Source of the DNA: an uncultured bacterium
GTDB lineage: Bacteria > Actinomycetota > Coriobacteriia > Coriobacteriales > Eggerthellaceae
Direction of reading: 5' to 3'
DNA length: 64,000 bases
Assembly: GCA_937890835.1 (NCBI GenBank)
Contig: CALADF010000031.1
Span: 78,117 to 142,116, forward strand
In this document: piece after piece, positions 22,156 to 33,768 of the stretch
Layout: each line of letters opens with the position of its first letter
How positions within the stretch are numbered: position 1 is the stretch's first letter
Program-made: the position numbers and the translations under genes
Notes under the pieces: model-generated
Seen by the model: only the letters and a program-made list of their open reading frames with translations
Databases searched by the model: none
What the model was told of the DNA's origin: nothing

Positions 22156-23655
22156 ATGGGAAGGTACGTCATCGCGCTCGATCAGGGAACGACCTCCTCG
22201 CGCGCCGTCTTGTTCGATCACGCGGGGCGCCCCGTCGCTTCGGTGCAGCGTCCTTTCCCGCAGATCTACCCGCAACCGGGATGGGTCGAGCATGATCCGC
22301 ACGACATCCTCTCGTCTCAGCTCGGTGCGCTCACCGAGCTGCTCGTGTCCGAGGGGCTCGCGCCCGACGACGTCGATTCCATCGGCATCACCAACCAGCG
22401 CGAAACCACCATCGTGTGGAACCGGCTCACAGGCGAGCCGGTGTGCAACGCCATCGTATGGCAGTGCCGTCGCACCACGGAGATGATCGAGCGGTTGTGC
22501 GCCGATCCCGAGGTGGCACGGCGCATCACCGCGACGACGGGGCTTATCCCCGACCCGTACTTCTCCGCCTCGAAGATAAAATGGATCCTCGACAACGTCG
22601 CCGGGGCGCGTGAGGCCGCCGAGCGCGGCGAGCTGGCGTTCGGCACCGTCGACAGCTGGCTTATCTGGACGCTCACCTACGGCAGGGTTCACGCCACCGA
22701 CGTGACCAACGCCAGCCGCACCATGCTCTACGACATTCACAACGGCTGCTGGGACGAATACCTTCTCGACCTGTTCGGCATCCCCGCCTCCATGATGCCC
22801 GAGGTTCGGCCTTCCGCTTCGTCGTTCGGGGAGACGTCGAATCCCGGCTTGGTGCAAGGCATTCCCATCTGCGGCGTCGCGGGCGATCAGCAGGCGGCCC
22901 TGTTCGGGCAGTGCTGTTTCAAGGCGGGTATGGCGAAGAACACCTACGGAACGGGGTGTTTCCTTCTCATGCACACCGGGCACGAGGCGTGCGAGAGTTC
23001 TCACGGCCTGGTCACCACCATCGCCGCGTCGGCACCCGGGGTGGAGGGCGCCGAGTACGCTCTCGAGGGCAGTGTGTTCATGGCGGGCGCGCTCGTGCAG
23101 TGGCTGCGCGATGAGCTCGGGCTGATCGAATCTCCCGCGCAAACCGAATCCCTCGCCAAGAGCGTGCCCGACACGGGCGGGGTCTACATCGTCCCCGCGT
23201 TCACGGGACTCGGCGCACCGTATTGGGACGCCGAGGCGCGCGGTGCCATCTTCGGCCTCACGCGTGGAGCGGGCAGGGCGCATATCGTGCGCGCGGCGCT
23301 CGAGGCGCTGGCCTATCAGGTTCTCGACCTCGTGGTCGCCATGGAGGAGGATTCGGGCATCACGCTCTCGACGCTCAACGTCGACGGCGGCGCCTCCGCC
23401 AACGACTTCCTCCTTCAGTTCCAAGCCGACATCATGGATCGCATTCTCAAGCGCCCACGCAACACCGAGACCACCGCGCTCGGCGCAGCCTACCTCGCCG
23501 GTCTTCAGACGGGTTTTTGGAGGGATCTCGAGGAAATTCGAAGGCTTGGGGACATCGGGGATGTGTTCTCGACGAAGATGGCTTCGAAACGTCGGCACGA
23601 GCTTATCGACGGCTGGCATGAGGCGGTCGGCCGCACGCGGACGCGACGCCCGTAG
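22156..23655 (+). CDS. glpK: Glycerol kinase
   Basis: Phosphorylates glycerol to sn-glycerol-3-phosphate with ATP. The 499-residue protein has the FGGY-kinase signatures in order: 'LDQGTTSSRAVLFDHAG' near residue 6, 'GITNQRETTIVWNRLTG' near 77, 'GIPICGVAGDQQAALFGQ' near 236 and 'DGGASANDFLLQFQADI' near 412. Length and motifs are normal, with no missing catalytic residue seen. The upstream hydrolase gene is 17 bp away and the GGAAGGGG ribosome site lies in the gap, so the pair forms an operon. No glpF or glpD is present here. Confidence 0.93.
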   Translation: MGRYVIALDQGTTSSRAVLFDHAGRPVASVQRPFPQIYPQPGWVEHDPHDILSSQLGALTELLVSEGLAPDDVDSIGITNQRETTIVWNRLTGEPVCNAIVWQCRRTTEMIERLCADPEVARRITATTGLIPDPYFSASKIKWILDNVAGAREAAERGELAFGTVDSWLIWTLTYGRVHATDVTNASRTMLYDIHNGCWDEYLLDLFGIPASMMPEVRPSASSFGETSNPGLVQGIPICGVAGDQQAALFGQCCFKAGMAKNTYGTGCFLLMHTGHEACESSHGLVTTIAASAPGVEGAEYALEGSVFMAGALVQWLRDELGLIESPAQTESLAKSVPDTGGVYIVPAFTGLGAPYWDAEARGAIFGLTRGAGRAHIVRAALEALAYQVLDLVVAMEEDSGITLSTLNVDGGASANDFLLQFQADIMDRILKRPRNTETTALGAAYLAGLQTGFWRDLEEIRRLGDIGDVFSTKMASKRRHELIDGWHEAVGRTRTRRP

Positions 23656-23857
23656 ACATCGCGCCTGCGTGCCGCGCGTCGCGTTTTCGCGATACGCTTG
23701 CCCGTAGGGGGCGTCGACTTGTGCGATTTCGAGGGCGGGCGGTTTTTCCCGTTGCGCCGTTTCGTTTCGTCTTACAATTGCAGGAATCTTATACGCCAGC
23801 CCGCTGTCGCCTTGATAAGCGCAGCGGGCATCGATTGAGACGGGAGCGAGGAACCCC

Positions 23858-24298
23858 ATGCGCATCAGCATTGCCAGCGACCATGCAGGATTCGAACAGA
23901 AGCAGGCTTTGGCCTCTTATCTGAAGGAATCCGGATACGAGGTGTCGGATCGTGGTCCCGAGGACGACGGCCGTGTCGATTACCCCGATTTCGCCGAGCT
24001 CGTGGCCGATGACGTTGCCTCGGGCGTGGCCGATTTCGGTGTTCTCGTGTGCGGCACGGGCATCGGCATGGCGGTTGCGGCCAACAAGGTGAACGGCATT
24101 CGCGCGGTAAACGTCGTCAACACGCAGTTCGCCGAGCTTGCGCGAGAGCACAACGATGCGAACATCGTTACGCTTTCGGGTCGTTTCGTCGATCTTGAGG
24201 AGAATAAGCGTATCCTGAGCACTTTCCTGTCGACTGAGTTCGGCGGGGGGCGTCACGCGGGGCGTGTCGAGAAGATCATGGCCCTCGAGACTCGTTAA
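23858..24298 (+). CDS. rpiB: Ribose-5-phosphate isomerase B
   Basis: Interconverts ribulose-5-phosphate and ribose-5-phosphate. The 146-residue protein begins 'MRISIASDHAGFEQKQ' with the Asp-His pair of the active site. It has 'GVLVCGTGIGMAVAANK', which carries the catalytic Cys, and the Arg/His segment 'REHNDANIVTLSGR'. These are the RpiB/LacAB features, and the DHAG and CGTGIG blocks with nearby glyA favour RpiB over LacA/LacB. glyA starts 32 bp downstream. The 200-bp gap before the gene contains TTACAAT and TATAC sequences that could be parts of a promoter, but no clear pair. Confidence 0.88.
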   Translation: MRISIASDHAGFEQKQALASYLKESGYEVSDRGPEDDGRVDYPDFAELVADDVASGVADFGVLVCGTGIGMAVAANKVNGIRAVNVVNTQFAELAREHNDANIVTLSGRFVDLEENKRILSTFLSTEFGGGRHAGRVEKIMALETR

Positions 24299-24329
24299 TT
24301 CGTCTGCGTTCGAGAAAAGGAACCCCCTC

Positions 24330-25586
24330 ATGTCTTTTGAATTCCTCAACCAAAGTGACGAGCAGGTAGCCGACGCTCTTCGCGCGGAGCTCGCGCGTCA
24401 GCGCGGTTCCATCGAGCTTATCGCGTCCGAGAACTTCACGTCCCGCGCGGTCATGGAGGCCGTCGGCAGCGTGCTCACCAACAAGTACGCCGAGGGCTAT
24501 CCCGGGCATCGTTATTACGGTGGATGCGAGAAGGTCGACGTCGTCGAGGACCTCGCACGCGATCGCGCTTGCGAGCTGTACGGCAGCAAGTTCGCCAACG
24601 TTCAGCCTCATTCTGGTGCTTCGGCGAACTTCGGCGCGTACCTCTCCCTTATCGAGCCCGGCGACACGGTGCTCGGCATGAGTCTCGACCACGGCGGGCA
24701 TCTCACGCACGGGTCTCCCGTCAACTTCTCGGGCTTGCTGTACAACATCGTTTCTTACGGCGTTAGCCCCGAGACCGAGATCATCGACTACGACGAGCTC
24801 GAGCGCATCGCCAAGGAGGTGCGCCCGAAGGTCATCGTCGGCGGCGCGAGCGCGTATCCGCGCGTCATCGACTTCGAACGCATGGCCGATATCGCGCACG
24901 AGGTCGGGGCGTACCTGATGGTGGATATGGCTCATATCGCGGGCTTGGTGGCGACGGGCGCCCATCCGAGCCCTGTGCCCTATGCGGACATCACCACCTC
25001 GACGAGCCATAAGACCCTGCGCGGCCCGCGCGGCGGCTTCATCCTCACCAACGACGAGGCCCTCTCGAAGAAGGTCAACAAGGCAATCTTCCCCGGGGCT
25101 CAGGGAGGCCCGCTCATGCACGTCATCGCGGGCAAGGCGGTCGCTTTCGGCGAGGCGCTTAAGCCCGACTACGCCGACTACATCTCCAACGTGGTCGTCA
25201 ATGCGCGTGCGATGGGGCAGGGTATCGCCGACGGCGGGCTTCGCCTCGTCTCGGGCGGCACCGATAACCATCTGTGCCTGGTCGATCTTACGGCGGCCGA
25301 CGTCACGGGCAAGGACGCCGAGAAGATTCTCGAGAGCGTCGGCCTTACGGTGAACAAGAACACCATCCCCAACGAGACGCGTTCGCCTTTCGTCACGAGC
25401 GGCATTCGCGTCGGCTCCGCTGCGGCGACGACGCGCGGTCTAGACGAAAAGGATTTCTATGAGGTCGGCAGGCTTATCGCTCACACGGTGTTTCACGGTG
25501 GCGATGATAAGGTCTTGGCGGAGAACCGCGCGAAGGTCGACGCCATCCTCGACGCGCATCCGCTGTATCCGGGCTTGGAGTACTGA
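24330..25586 (+). CDS. glyA: Serine hydroxymethyltransferase
   Basis: PLP enzyme that converts serine and tetrahydrofolate to glycine and methylene-tetrahydrofolate, the main source of one-carbon units. The 418-residue protein has 'IELIASENFTSRAVMEAVGS', 'NKYAEGYPGHRYYGGCE', 'NVQPHSGASAN' and the PLP lysine motif 'DITTSTSHKTLRGPRGG' near residue 225. All family residues appear present. The ATG at 24330 follows AAAAGGAA. It sits between rpiB and a dCMP-deaminase-like gene; methylene-THF and dCMP deamination both serve dTMP synthesis, which fits a shared operon. Confidence 0.95.
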   Translation: MSFEFLNQSDEQVADALRAELARQRGSIELIASENFTSRAVMEAVGSVLTNKYAEGYPGHRYYGGCEKVDVVEDLARDRACELYGSKFANVQPHSGASANFGAYLSLIEPGDTVLGMSLDHGGHLTHGSPVNFSGLLYNIVSYGVSPETEIIDYDELERIAKEVRPKVIVGGASAYPRVIDFERMADIAHEVGAYLMVDMAHIAGLVATGAHPSPVPYADITTSTSHKTLRGPRGGFILTNDEALSKKVNKAIFPGAQGGPLMHVIAGKAVAFGEALKPDYADYISNVVVNARAMGQGIADGGLRLVSGGTDNHLCLVDLTAADVTGKDAEKILESVGLTVNKNTIPNETRSPFVTSGIRVGSAAATTRGLDEKDFYEVGRLIAHTVFHGGDDKVLAENRAKVDAILDAHPLYPGLEY

Positions 25587-25623
25587 AAACGAGCGTATCG
25601 AGAGCTAAAAGGAGGGCGCAGGC

Positions 25624-26112
25624 ATGTCCCAGGCAACCCATTACGATCATCGACCGAGTTGGGACGAGTATTTCATGAAGCTCGCCAACGAGGTGGCGAA
25701 CCGCACCACGTGCATGCGCCGCGGCGTCGGCTGCGTCATCGTGAAGGACCGCCGCATTCTCGCGACGGGTTACAACGGCGTGCCCTCGGGGCTTGCGCAC
25801 TGCGCCGAGACCGGCTGCCTGCGCGCTCAGCTCGGCATTCCCTCGGGTCAGCGTCATGAGATCTGCCGTGGGTTGCATGCCGAGCAAAACGCCATCATCC
25901 AAGCCGCGCGTTACGGCATCAACATCGACGGAGCCTCGATTTACGTCAACACGCAGCCGTGCGTGGTGTGCGCGAAGATGCTCATCAACGCGGGCATAGT
26001 CGAGGTGGTGTATCAAAACCCCTATCCCGACGAGCTCGCGATGTCCATGCTCGAGGAATCGGGCATGCGCTTGCGCGTGTTCAACCCGGATGAAGAGGAT
26101 GCTTCCGCGTAG
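25624..26112 (+). CDS. Deoxycytidylate deaminase-like protein (ComEB family)
   Basis: A 162-residue zinc deaminase of the dCMP deaminase/ComE operon protein 2 family. It should convert dCMP to dUMP for thymidylate synthesis. The zinc and proton-shuttle residues are seen in 'GLHAEQNAIIQAAR' (His-Ala-Glu) and 'TQPCVVCAKMLINAG' (Pro-Cys-x-x-Cys). Upstream there is 'TTCMRRGVGCVIVKDRRI' and 'ATGYNGVPSGLAHCAETG', typical of this family. AGGAGG lies just before the ATG. It lies 37 bp after glyA and ends that gene group. Confidence 0.88.
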   Translation: MSQATHYDHRPSWDEYFMKLANEVANRTTCMRRGVGCVIVKDRRILATGYNGVPSGLAHCAETGCLRAQLGIPSGQRHEICRGLHAEQNAIIQAARYGINIDGASIYVNTQPCVVCAKMLINAGIVEVVYQNPYPDELAMSMLEESGMRLRVFNPDEEDASA

Positions 26113-26160
26113 ACGCGCGTATCGGACATCGGGGGAGAGGCGCTCCCTGTGTAGACCTGT

Positions 26161-26206
26161 GGGCGCGATCGGGTTCTCGGCGACAAGTCGGGATCCGATC
26201 GCGCCC
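26161..26206. other. Long perfect stem-loop after the deaminase gene
   Basis: GGGCGCGATCGG (26161-26172) pairs perfectly with CCGATCGCGCCC (26195-26206) around a 22-nt loop. It lies about 50 bp after the deaminase stop and 106 bp before the atp promoter. There is no T-run, so it is not a classical terminator. It may act as a Rho-assisted terminator, an mRNA 3'-end stabiliser or a protein site. Confidence 0.45.
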
Positions 26207-26311
26207 GCGTTTGCGCAGAAAGGGAAAAATTTTAGTTCGATAGTCTGACGGCTGTGTTTCGGGGGACGGCGCTTCGGCAGATGGCGTATATAAGCAGTCT
26301 GCGGAATTCCG

Positions 26312-26340
26312 TTGCCGCTCACCCGAAAATACGGTATAGT
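26312..26340 (+). promoter_or_regulatory. Promoter of the ATP synthase operon
   Basis: TTGCCG (26312-26317), 17-bp spacer, TATAGT (26335-26340), both close to sigma-70-type consensus. Transcription would begin near 26347, giving a leader of about 115 nt before the first gene of the operon at 26463. Confidence 0.65.
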
Positions 26341-26462
26341 TCGTCACCATGCCTTCGCGGCTTCTCCACATTCGGCTATGATACGTCACGCTTGTACGGG
26401 TCGAATTGTGCATGAGCCGTGCGGGCAGTCGCGGGCGAACACGCAACCAAAGAAAGTGAGTC

Positions 26463-26744
26463 ATGGTAGCAGCAATCATAACGGGCGTTTTACTGGGATT
26501 AATCAGCGTGATCCCGTTTAAAGTTGCCACCAAGAAGATCCGTACGATCAATCCCGCCAATTCGCTTAGCCTCCTCGGGCCTTTTCTGCTGACGATCGCG
26601 CTTTCGTTCCTGATTCTCATCGCGGGAATGATCGTGTGCAAGTTCGTCGCGCCCGATGTGGTCATAGCGTTCTCGGTTGCCGAGATATTGGCGTTTGCCG
26701 TAGGGGTCATCGTCTTTGGCGCATTCTTGTCGAAGCGTCAGTGA
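26463..26744 (+). CDS. Small membrane protein, AtpI-like position
   Basis: A 93-residue protein with three hydrophobic segments (about 2-20, 36-60 and 66-88) joined by a short basic loop (KVATKKIRTINP). It occupies the place of AtpI, first gene of the ATP synthase operon, 21 bp before atpB. Sequence similarity to known AtpI cannot be judged by eye, so the assignment rests on size, topology and position. AtpI helps assemble the c-ring in other bacteria. AGAAAGTGAGTC precedes the ATG. Confidence 0.6.
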   Translation: MVAAIITGVLLGLISVIPFKVATKKIRTINPANSLSLLGPFLLTIALSFLILIAGMIVCKFVAPDVVIAFSVAEILAFAVGVIVFGAFLSKRQ

Positions 26745-26765
26745 AGGTAGAAGAAGGAGAGGTAC

Positions 26766-27572
26766 ATGGCTTTTGAACTTACGGGAGATCCCTTAGCGGA
26801 TATCTCCGCCCCGATCGAGCATCTCAGCGGATCGTTCGACTCCGCGCTCGTGGTGGATTTCGGCGGAGGCATCGGCATCACCCAGTACACCGTGTGGATG
26901 TTCATCATCTGCGCCATCGTGCTCGCCGTGGTCCTCATCGGCGTGCGAAAGGTCAAGGTCAACCCGCAGGGCAAGTTCGCCGGTCTCATCGACTGGGGTT
27001 ATGACGCGGTTTGCCGCAACATGGGCGAAGGCGCCATAGGGCATGGCTACAAGAAGCACATCCCCTTCCTTGCCACGCTGTTCTTCTTCATCCTCATCAG
27101 CAACATCGTGGGCCTCATTCCCGGTTCTAAGACGCCTACCGGATCGCTTAGCATCACCTGGGCGCTCGCGCTGATCGCGTTCATCTACTTCAACTTCTAC
27201 GGCATCAAGGCCAAGGGCGGCTGGGGCTACATCAAGTCCATCGCTCCGTCCGGGCTTCCCAAGCCGATGGTTCCCATCATCTGGTTCTTCGAGTTCTTCT
27301 CTTTGGTCATTCGTCTTCTGACGCTGGCCGTTCGACTCTACGGCAACATGTTCGCGGGTCATATGATTCTCGGCATCTTCGCCATCATGACGCAGTTCTT
27401 CATCCTCGATGCCATTCAGTTCGCTGCTCCGCTGACCGCGCTGCCGTCGTTGGCATGGGCGTTCTTCTTGTTCGCCATGTACGCGCTTGAGTGCCTGGTG
27501 GCCTTCCTGCAGGCGTACGTGTTCACCATCCTGTCGGCCGTGTACGTCGGCCTGGCAACGTCTGAGCACTAA
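26766..27572 (+). CDS. atpB: ATP synthase F0 subunit a
   Basis: Membrane stator subunit of 268 residues that forms the two half-channels for ions against the c-ring. The essential arginine is in 'LTLAVRLYGNMFAGH' (about residue 195), and the C-terminal helix is 'CLVAFLQAYVFTILSAVYVG', the standard family end. Five to six helices are visible. The N-terminal stretch is acidic and lies outside the membrane. AGGAGAGG precedes the ATG. The spacer to atpE (128 bp) is unusually structured for this operon. Confidence 0.93.
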   Translation: MAFELTGDPLADISAPIEHLSGSFDSALVVDFGGGIGITQYTVWMFIICAIVLAVVLIGVRKVKVNPQGKFAGLIDWGYDAVCRNMGEGAIGHGYKKHIPFLATLFFFILISNIVGLIPGSKTPTGSLSITWALALIAFIYFNFYGIKAKGGWGYIKSIAPSGLPKPMVPIIWFFEFFSLVIRLLTLAVRLYGNMFAGHMILGIFAIMTQFFILDAIQFAAPLTALPSLAWAFFLFAMYALECLVAFLQAYVFTILSAVYVGLATSEH

Positions 27573-27590
27573 GCCGCGCGTCTTCATCGC

Positions 27591-27683
27591 GCCGCGCTAT
27601 TTCGCGGCACCCCGCTTTGGTTTCGACGGCGCTTGCGCCGAGAGACATAGATACAGGTGTTTTTGAGAAACAGGCTCAAAAAC
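27591..27683 (+). other. Three tandem stem-loops between atpB and atpE
   Basis: Three hairpins follow each other: GCCGCG/CGCGGC (27591-27608), CGGCGC-TT-GCGCCG (27627-27640), and GTTTTTGAG/CTCAAAAAC (27659-27683). The last ends 18 bases before the atpE start codon and just before its GGAGG. They could set mRNA processing, stability or translation of the c subunit, which is needed in many copies. Confidence 0.5.
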
Positions 27684-27700
27684 GGTAAAAGGAGGAAATT

Positions 27701-27919
27701 GTGGAAACAACTCTCGTCATCGCTGCCCTGAAGGTGGTCGGCTACGGTCTTGGCACCATCGGCCCTGGCATCGGTCTCGGTCTTTGCGGCTATGGCCTCT
27801 GCGTCGGTTCCGCTCGCCAGCCTGAGCTCGCCGGCAAGCTGTTCACCAACGCTCTGATCTTCGGCGCTCTCGCCGAGGCTCTCGCCCTCATCGGCTTCGT
27901 TCTTACCTTCATCTTCTAA
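27701..27919 (+). CDS. atpE: ATP synthase F0 subunit c
   Basis: A 72-residue hairpin protein that forms the rotor ring. Helix 1 has the glycine-rich 'TIGPGIGLGLCGYG', the loop has RQPE (39-42), and helix 2 carries the ion-binding Glu59 in FGALAEALALIG. The two side residues that bind sodium in Na+-type rings are not present: Leu27 stands where Gln is found and Ala60 follows the Glu where Ser is found. A proton-driven ring is therefore expected. The GTG start at 27701 has GGAGG 5 bases before it. Confidence 0.93.
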   Translation: METTLVIAALKVVGYGLGTIGPGIGLGLCGYGLCVGSARQPELAGKLFTNALIFGALAEALALIGFVLTFIF

Positions 27920-27967
27920 TCAGGCTGATCTGTTCAAGTGCATCAAGCCAAGAAGGAAGGTGGATAC

Positions 27968-28579
27968 GTGAAAGCGAAACTGAAGACTAAGTTGGCAAGC
28001 GCCGGCGCGGCCGTTGTTGCTGCCGCAAGCCTTGCATGTGCTTTCCCCACCCTCGCGTTCGCCTCTGAGAAGGAGGGCATTGCGGTTCTCATTCCCGACA
28101 TGAATGAGTTCATCCCGATGCTCGTCGCCTTCATCTTGATTCTCATCATCCTGGCCAAGTTCGGTTGGCCGGTGGTCGACAACATCGTCACCAAGCGTGA
28201 GAACACCATCAAGGAGGCTTTGAAGAAGTCCGAGGAAGCACAGATCGAAAGCGAGCGCGTGCTCGCCGAGTACCGTGATCAGCTGGCTGAGGCGAAGACC
28301 CAGTCCGCGCAGATCATCGCTGATGCCCGTGCCACCGGTGAGGCTGTGAAGGCCGAGATCACCGAGAAGGCCCAGGCTGAGGCTACGGAAATGATCGCCA
28401 AGGCGAAGGTTGCCATCGAGGCCGAGAAGAAGCAGGCTATCGCCGACCTTCAAGCCTCTATTGCCGACACCTCGGTCGATGTCGCCGCGCGTCTGATCGG
28501 TGAGGATCTCACCGAGGGCGAGCATCGCGCCATCATCGAGCGCTACGTGCGTGAGGCAGGTAGCTTCAATGCCAACTAA
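27968..28579 (+). CDS. atpF: ATP synthase F0 subunit b with signal-like N-terminus
   Basis: Peripheral stalk subunit of 203 residues. The family part begins with the helix 'MLVAFILILIILAKFGWPVV' near 47-66 and continues as a long charged coiled coil to about residue 180. In front of this there is an unusual ~35-residue extension with basic residues, then 'ASAGAAVVAAASLACAFPTL' and AFASE. This looks like a cleavable signal peptide. Subunit b normally starts at the membrane helix. The GTG at 27968 was chosen because AAGGAAGGTGG lies before it. The stop overlaps atpH by 11 bp. Confidence 0.88.
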   Translation: MKAKLKTKLASAGAAVVAAASLACAFPTLAFASEKEGIAVLIPDMNEFIPMLVAFILILIILAKFGWPVVDNIVTKRENTIKEALKKSEEAQIESERVLAEYRDQLAEAKTQSAQIIADARATGEAVKAEITEKAQAEATEMIAKAKVAIEAEKKQAIADLQASIADTSVDVAARLIGEDLTEGEHRAIIERYVREAGSFNAN

Positions 28580-29146
28580 TCGTCTTGTCGTCAAAGAAGA
28601 AGTTCTCGCATACGCGCGCGCCATGTTTGACGCCGCGTATGAAATTGGCGGCCAGGATGCCGTGCTCGAGGTGCAAAGTCAGATGGAGGATATCATCCGC
28701 CTCATGCACTCCGACATGGATCTCTCCATGGCCTTGTCCGACGTGACCTACAGCCCGAAGCAGCGCTTCGATCTGGCGAACGCCGTGTTCGCCGATTGCA
28801 ACGAGGCTTTCCTCAGCGTTGTGGCGGTCATGGCGGAGCGCGGAGACGCCGAGCTGCTGCCCCGCGTGCTCAAGGCTTTCGGGGACGAGCTTGATAGCAA
28901 GCTCAACTTGTGTGTGGTAGACGTTACGACCGTCGTTGCACTCGACGACAACCTGCGCCACATCATTATCGAGAAGGCAGAGGCCGAACTGGGGAAGAAG
29001 GCGGTGCTGCGCGAGCACATCGACGAGTCTATCCTCGGCGGCATCATCATGAGCGTTAACGGCAAGCGCATCGACGCGAGCGTGATCTCGCAGTTGAACA
29101 AGGCTCGCCACGTGCTCAAGGAAACATCAGATGGAGGTGAATGCTA

Positions 29147-29147
<1 letters not shown>
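28569..29147 (+). CDS. atpH: ATP synthase F1 subunit delta
   Basis: Connects the F1 head with the b stalk. The 192-residue protein has the helical N-domain 'YARAMFDAAYEIGGQDAVL' and the C-terminal conserved block 'VLREHIDESILGGIIMSVNG'. Family length is about 180. The ATG at 28569 lies inside the end of atpF (11-bp overlap), so translation is coupled. The last base overlaps the proposed GTG start of atpA. Confidence 0.9.
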
Positions 29148-30712
<1,565 letters not shown>

Positions 30713-30724
30713 GGTAGGTAGACC

Positions 30725-31651
30725 ATGCCCAACCTTCACGATATTGAAAGGCGAATCAACTCCGTCACTTCGACGAAGCAGATCACGCGCACCATGGAGA
30801 TGGTCGCGGCTGCTAAGATCCGCCGCGCTTCCGAGCGCGTTGCGAACGCCCTGCCGTGGGCATGCTCCATCTCGGACATGCTCATCAGCACGGCTAAGTA
30901 CGCGCCGATCGATGCTGAGCCTCTTCTGCAGACTCACGAGCAGGTCAAGCGCGCGCTCGTCGTCGTGGTGGCGTCTGACCGCGGCCTTGCTGGTGGTTTC
31001 AACAGCAACGTCTTGCGTCACGCCGAGAAACTCATCAAGGAGAAGGAGCGTCAGGGCGTCGAGGTCGAAGTGGCCGCGTGTGGTAAGAAGGCCATCGGCT
31101 ATTTCAGCTACCGTGGCATCAAGCCGGTTTTCGAGTTCGCGGGACTCTCTGCTGACCCGACGTACGAGCAGGCGGCTGAGCTGTCTCTCTACGCCGGTGA
31201 CGGCTACCGCAACGGTAAGCTTGACGAGGTGTTCGTGGTTTACAACCATGCGAAGAACGCCGCCGAGCAGACGTTGGTGGAGCAGCAGATCCTGCCCATC
31301 AATCAGCAGACTTACGCTGATCTTTTGGGATTGAACCCCAAAGAGGAGGACGTTCTCGAGAAGTATCGCGAGGACGAGAAGCCTCTGCAGGGCGACATTG
31401 ATTTCGAGCCTGACGCCGAGTCGGTCATGTTCTATCTGATGAAGGCATATCTGCGCAACGCGTTCTTCTATGCCCTTCTTGACTCGGCTGCTGGTGAACA
31501 GGGCGCTCGTCGTAACGCTATGAAGTCGGCTACTGACAACGCGAACGAGATGGTCTCGACGTTGACCCGCGTGTACAACCGCGTACGCCAGGGTGCAATC
31601 ACCACCGAGATCACCGAGATCGTTGGCGGTGCCGCAGCTTTGGAGGAATAA
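30725..31651 (+). CDS. atpG: ATP synthase F1 subunit gamma
   Basis: Central rotor shaft, 308 residues. The N-terminal coiled coil starts 'MPNLHDIERRINSVTSTKQI' and contains the typical 'TRTMEMVAAAKIRRA'. 'VASDRGLAGGFNSNVLR' marks the Rossmann domain, and the C-terminal helix has 'ARRNAMKSATDNANEMV' and 'YNRVRQGAITTEITEIVGGA'. All are standard. It begins 12 bp after atpA, and its stop lies directly against the atpD ATG. Confidence 0.94.
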   Translation: MPNLHDIERRINSVTSTKQITRTMEMVAAAKIRRASERVANALPWACSISDMLISTAKYAPIDAEPLLQTHEQVKRALVVVVASDRGLAGGFNSNVLRHAEKLIKEKERQGVEVEVAACGKKAIGYFSYRGIKPVFEFAGLSADPTYEQAAELSLYAGDGYRNGKLDEVFVVYNHAKNAAEQTLVEQQILPINQQTYADLLGLNPKEEDVLEKYREDEKPLQGDIDFEPDAESVMFYLMKAYLRNAFFYALLDSAAGEQGARRNAMKSATDNANEMVSTLTRVYNRVRQGAITTEITEIVGGAAALEE

Positions 31652-33093
<1,442 letters not shown>

Positions 33094-33094
<1 letters not shown>

Positions 33095-33531
33095 TGGCTA
33101 CGCTCCACTGTTCAGTGGCCATTCCTACGCGTGAGTTGTTCTCGGGCGAGATCTACTATGCGAGTGTTCCCGGTTTCGAGGGCTCCTACGGTGTTCTTCC
33201 GGGTCACGAGATGCTTGTCGCGACCAACAAGTCCGGCGGTATCCTGACGCTTCATCTCGATGCGGAGGGTCGTCAGAAAAAGCAGTTCATTCTCTACGAG
33301 GGTGCTTGCCAGGTCTACAACGACGTCGTCTCGGTGCTCGGCCGGTTCGGCAAAGACGTCGAGGATATCGATGTTGACGAGCTGCGTAAGAAATCTGATG
33401 GGCTTCGCCTGACGATTGAGGAGCTTGAGAAGTCGAGCGATGAGCAGGCCAAATCGGCTCTGCATACTCATCGTAAGAAGCTTGAGTGGTATCAGATGCA
33501 GATCGACTACGCGGAAGGTTCCACGAAGTAA
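33094..33531 (+). CDS. atpC: ATP synthase F1 subunit epsilon
   Basis: Rotor/regulatory subunit of 145 residues. The N-terminal beta barrel reads 'LHCSVAIPTRELFSGEIYYA' and 'FEGSYGVLPGHEMLVATNKS', the usual family pattern. The C-terminal part is a long charged helix pair (DVDELRKKSDG, KLEWYQMQID) that can inhibit ATP hydrolysis in other species. It is the last gene of the operon and is followed by a strong terminator. Confidence 0.92.
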
Positions 33532-33554
33532 ACCTCATATTTGAGCCTGTTTGA

Positions 33555-33596
33555 GAGGGCGGGGGGCCGTATCGGTCCTCCGCCCTCTTCATGTTT
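33555..33596 (+). terminator. Terminator of the ATP synthase operon
   Basis: Fifteen-pair stem (33555-33569 with 33573-33587; two G-T pairs) closed by a 3-base loop, followed by TTCATGTTT. It lies 24 bp after the atpC stop. Confidence 0.85.
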
Positions 33597-33768
33597 CAGG
33601 GGGGGGGATCTAGGGGATACGATCATCTTTTAGTTGGTCGGATATCGCTCCTCCGTTGAGTCGGGCTTCGATTTGACGAGTTGAATCTTATGCTCGGCTA
33701 ATGTTGCGTTTGGAGAAGATCGTTTATTGAATACGGACCTACGTTCATCGACATCCGTTTTGTCCATG

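Noticed and set aside
22135..23871. A 578-codon minus-strand frame opposite glpK
   Set aside because: It is the complement of a clear glycerol kinase with the usual high-GC shadow composition (Arg/Gly/Ala/His-rich) and has no recognised domain.
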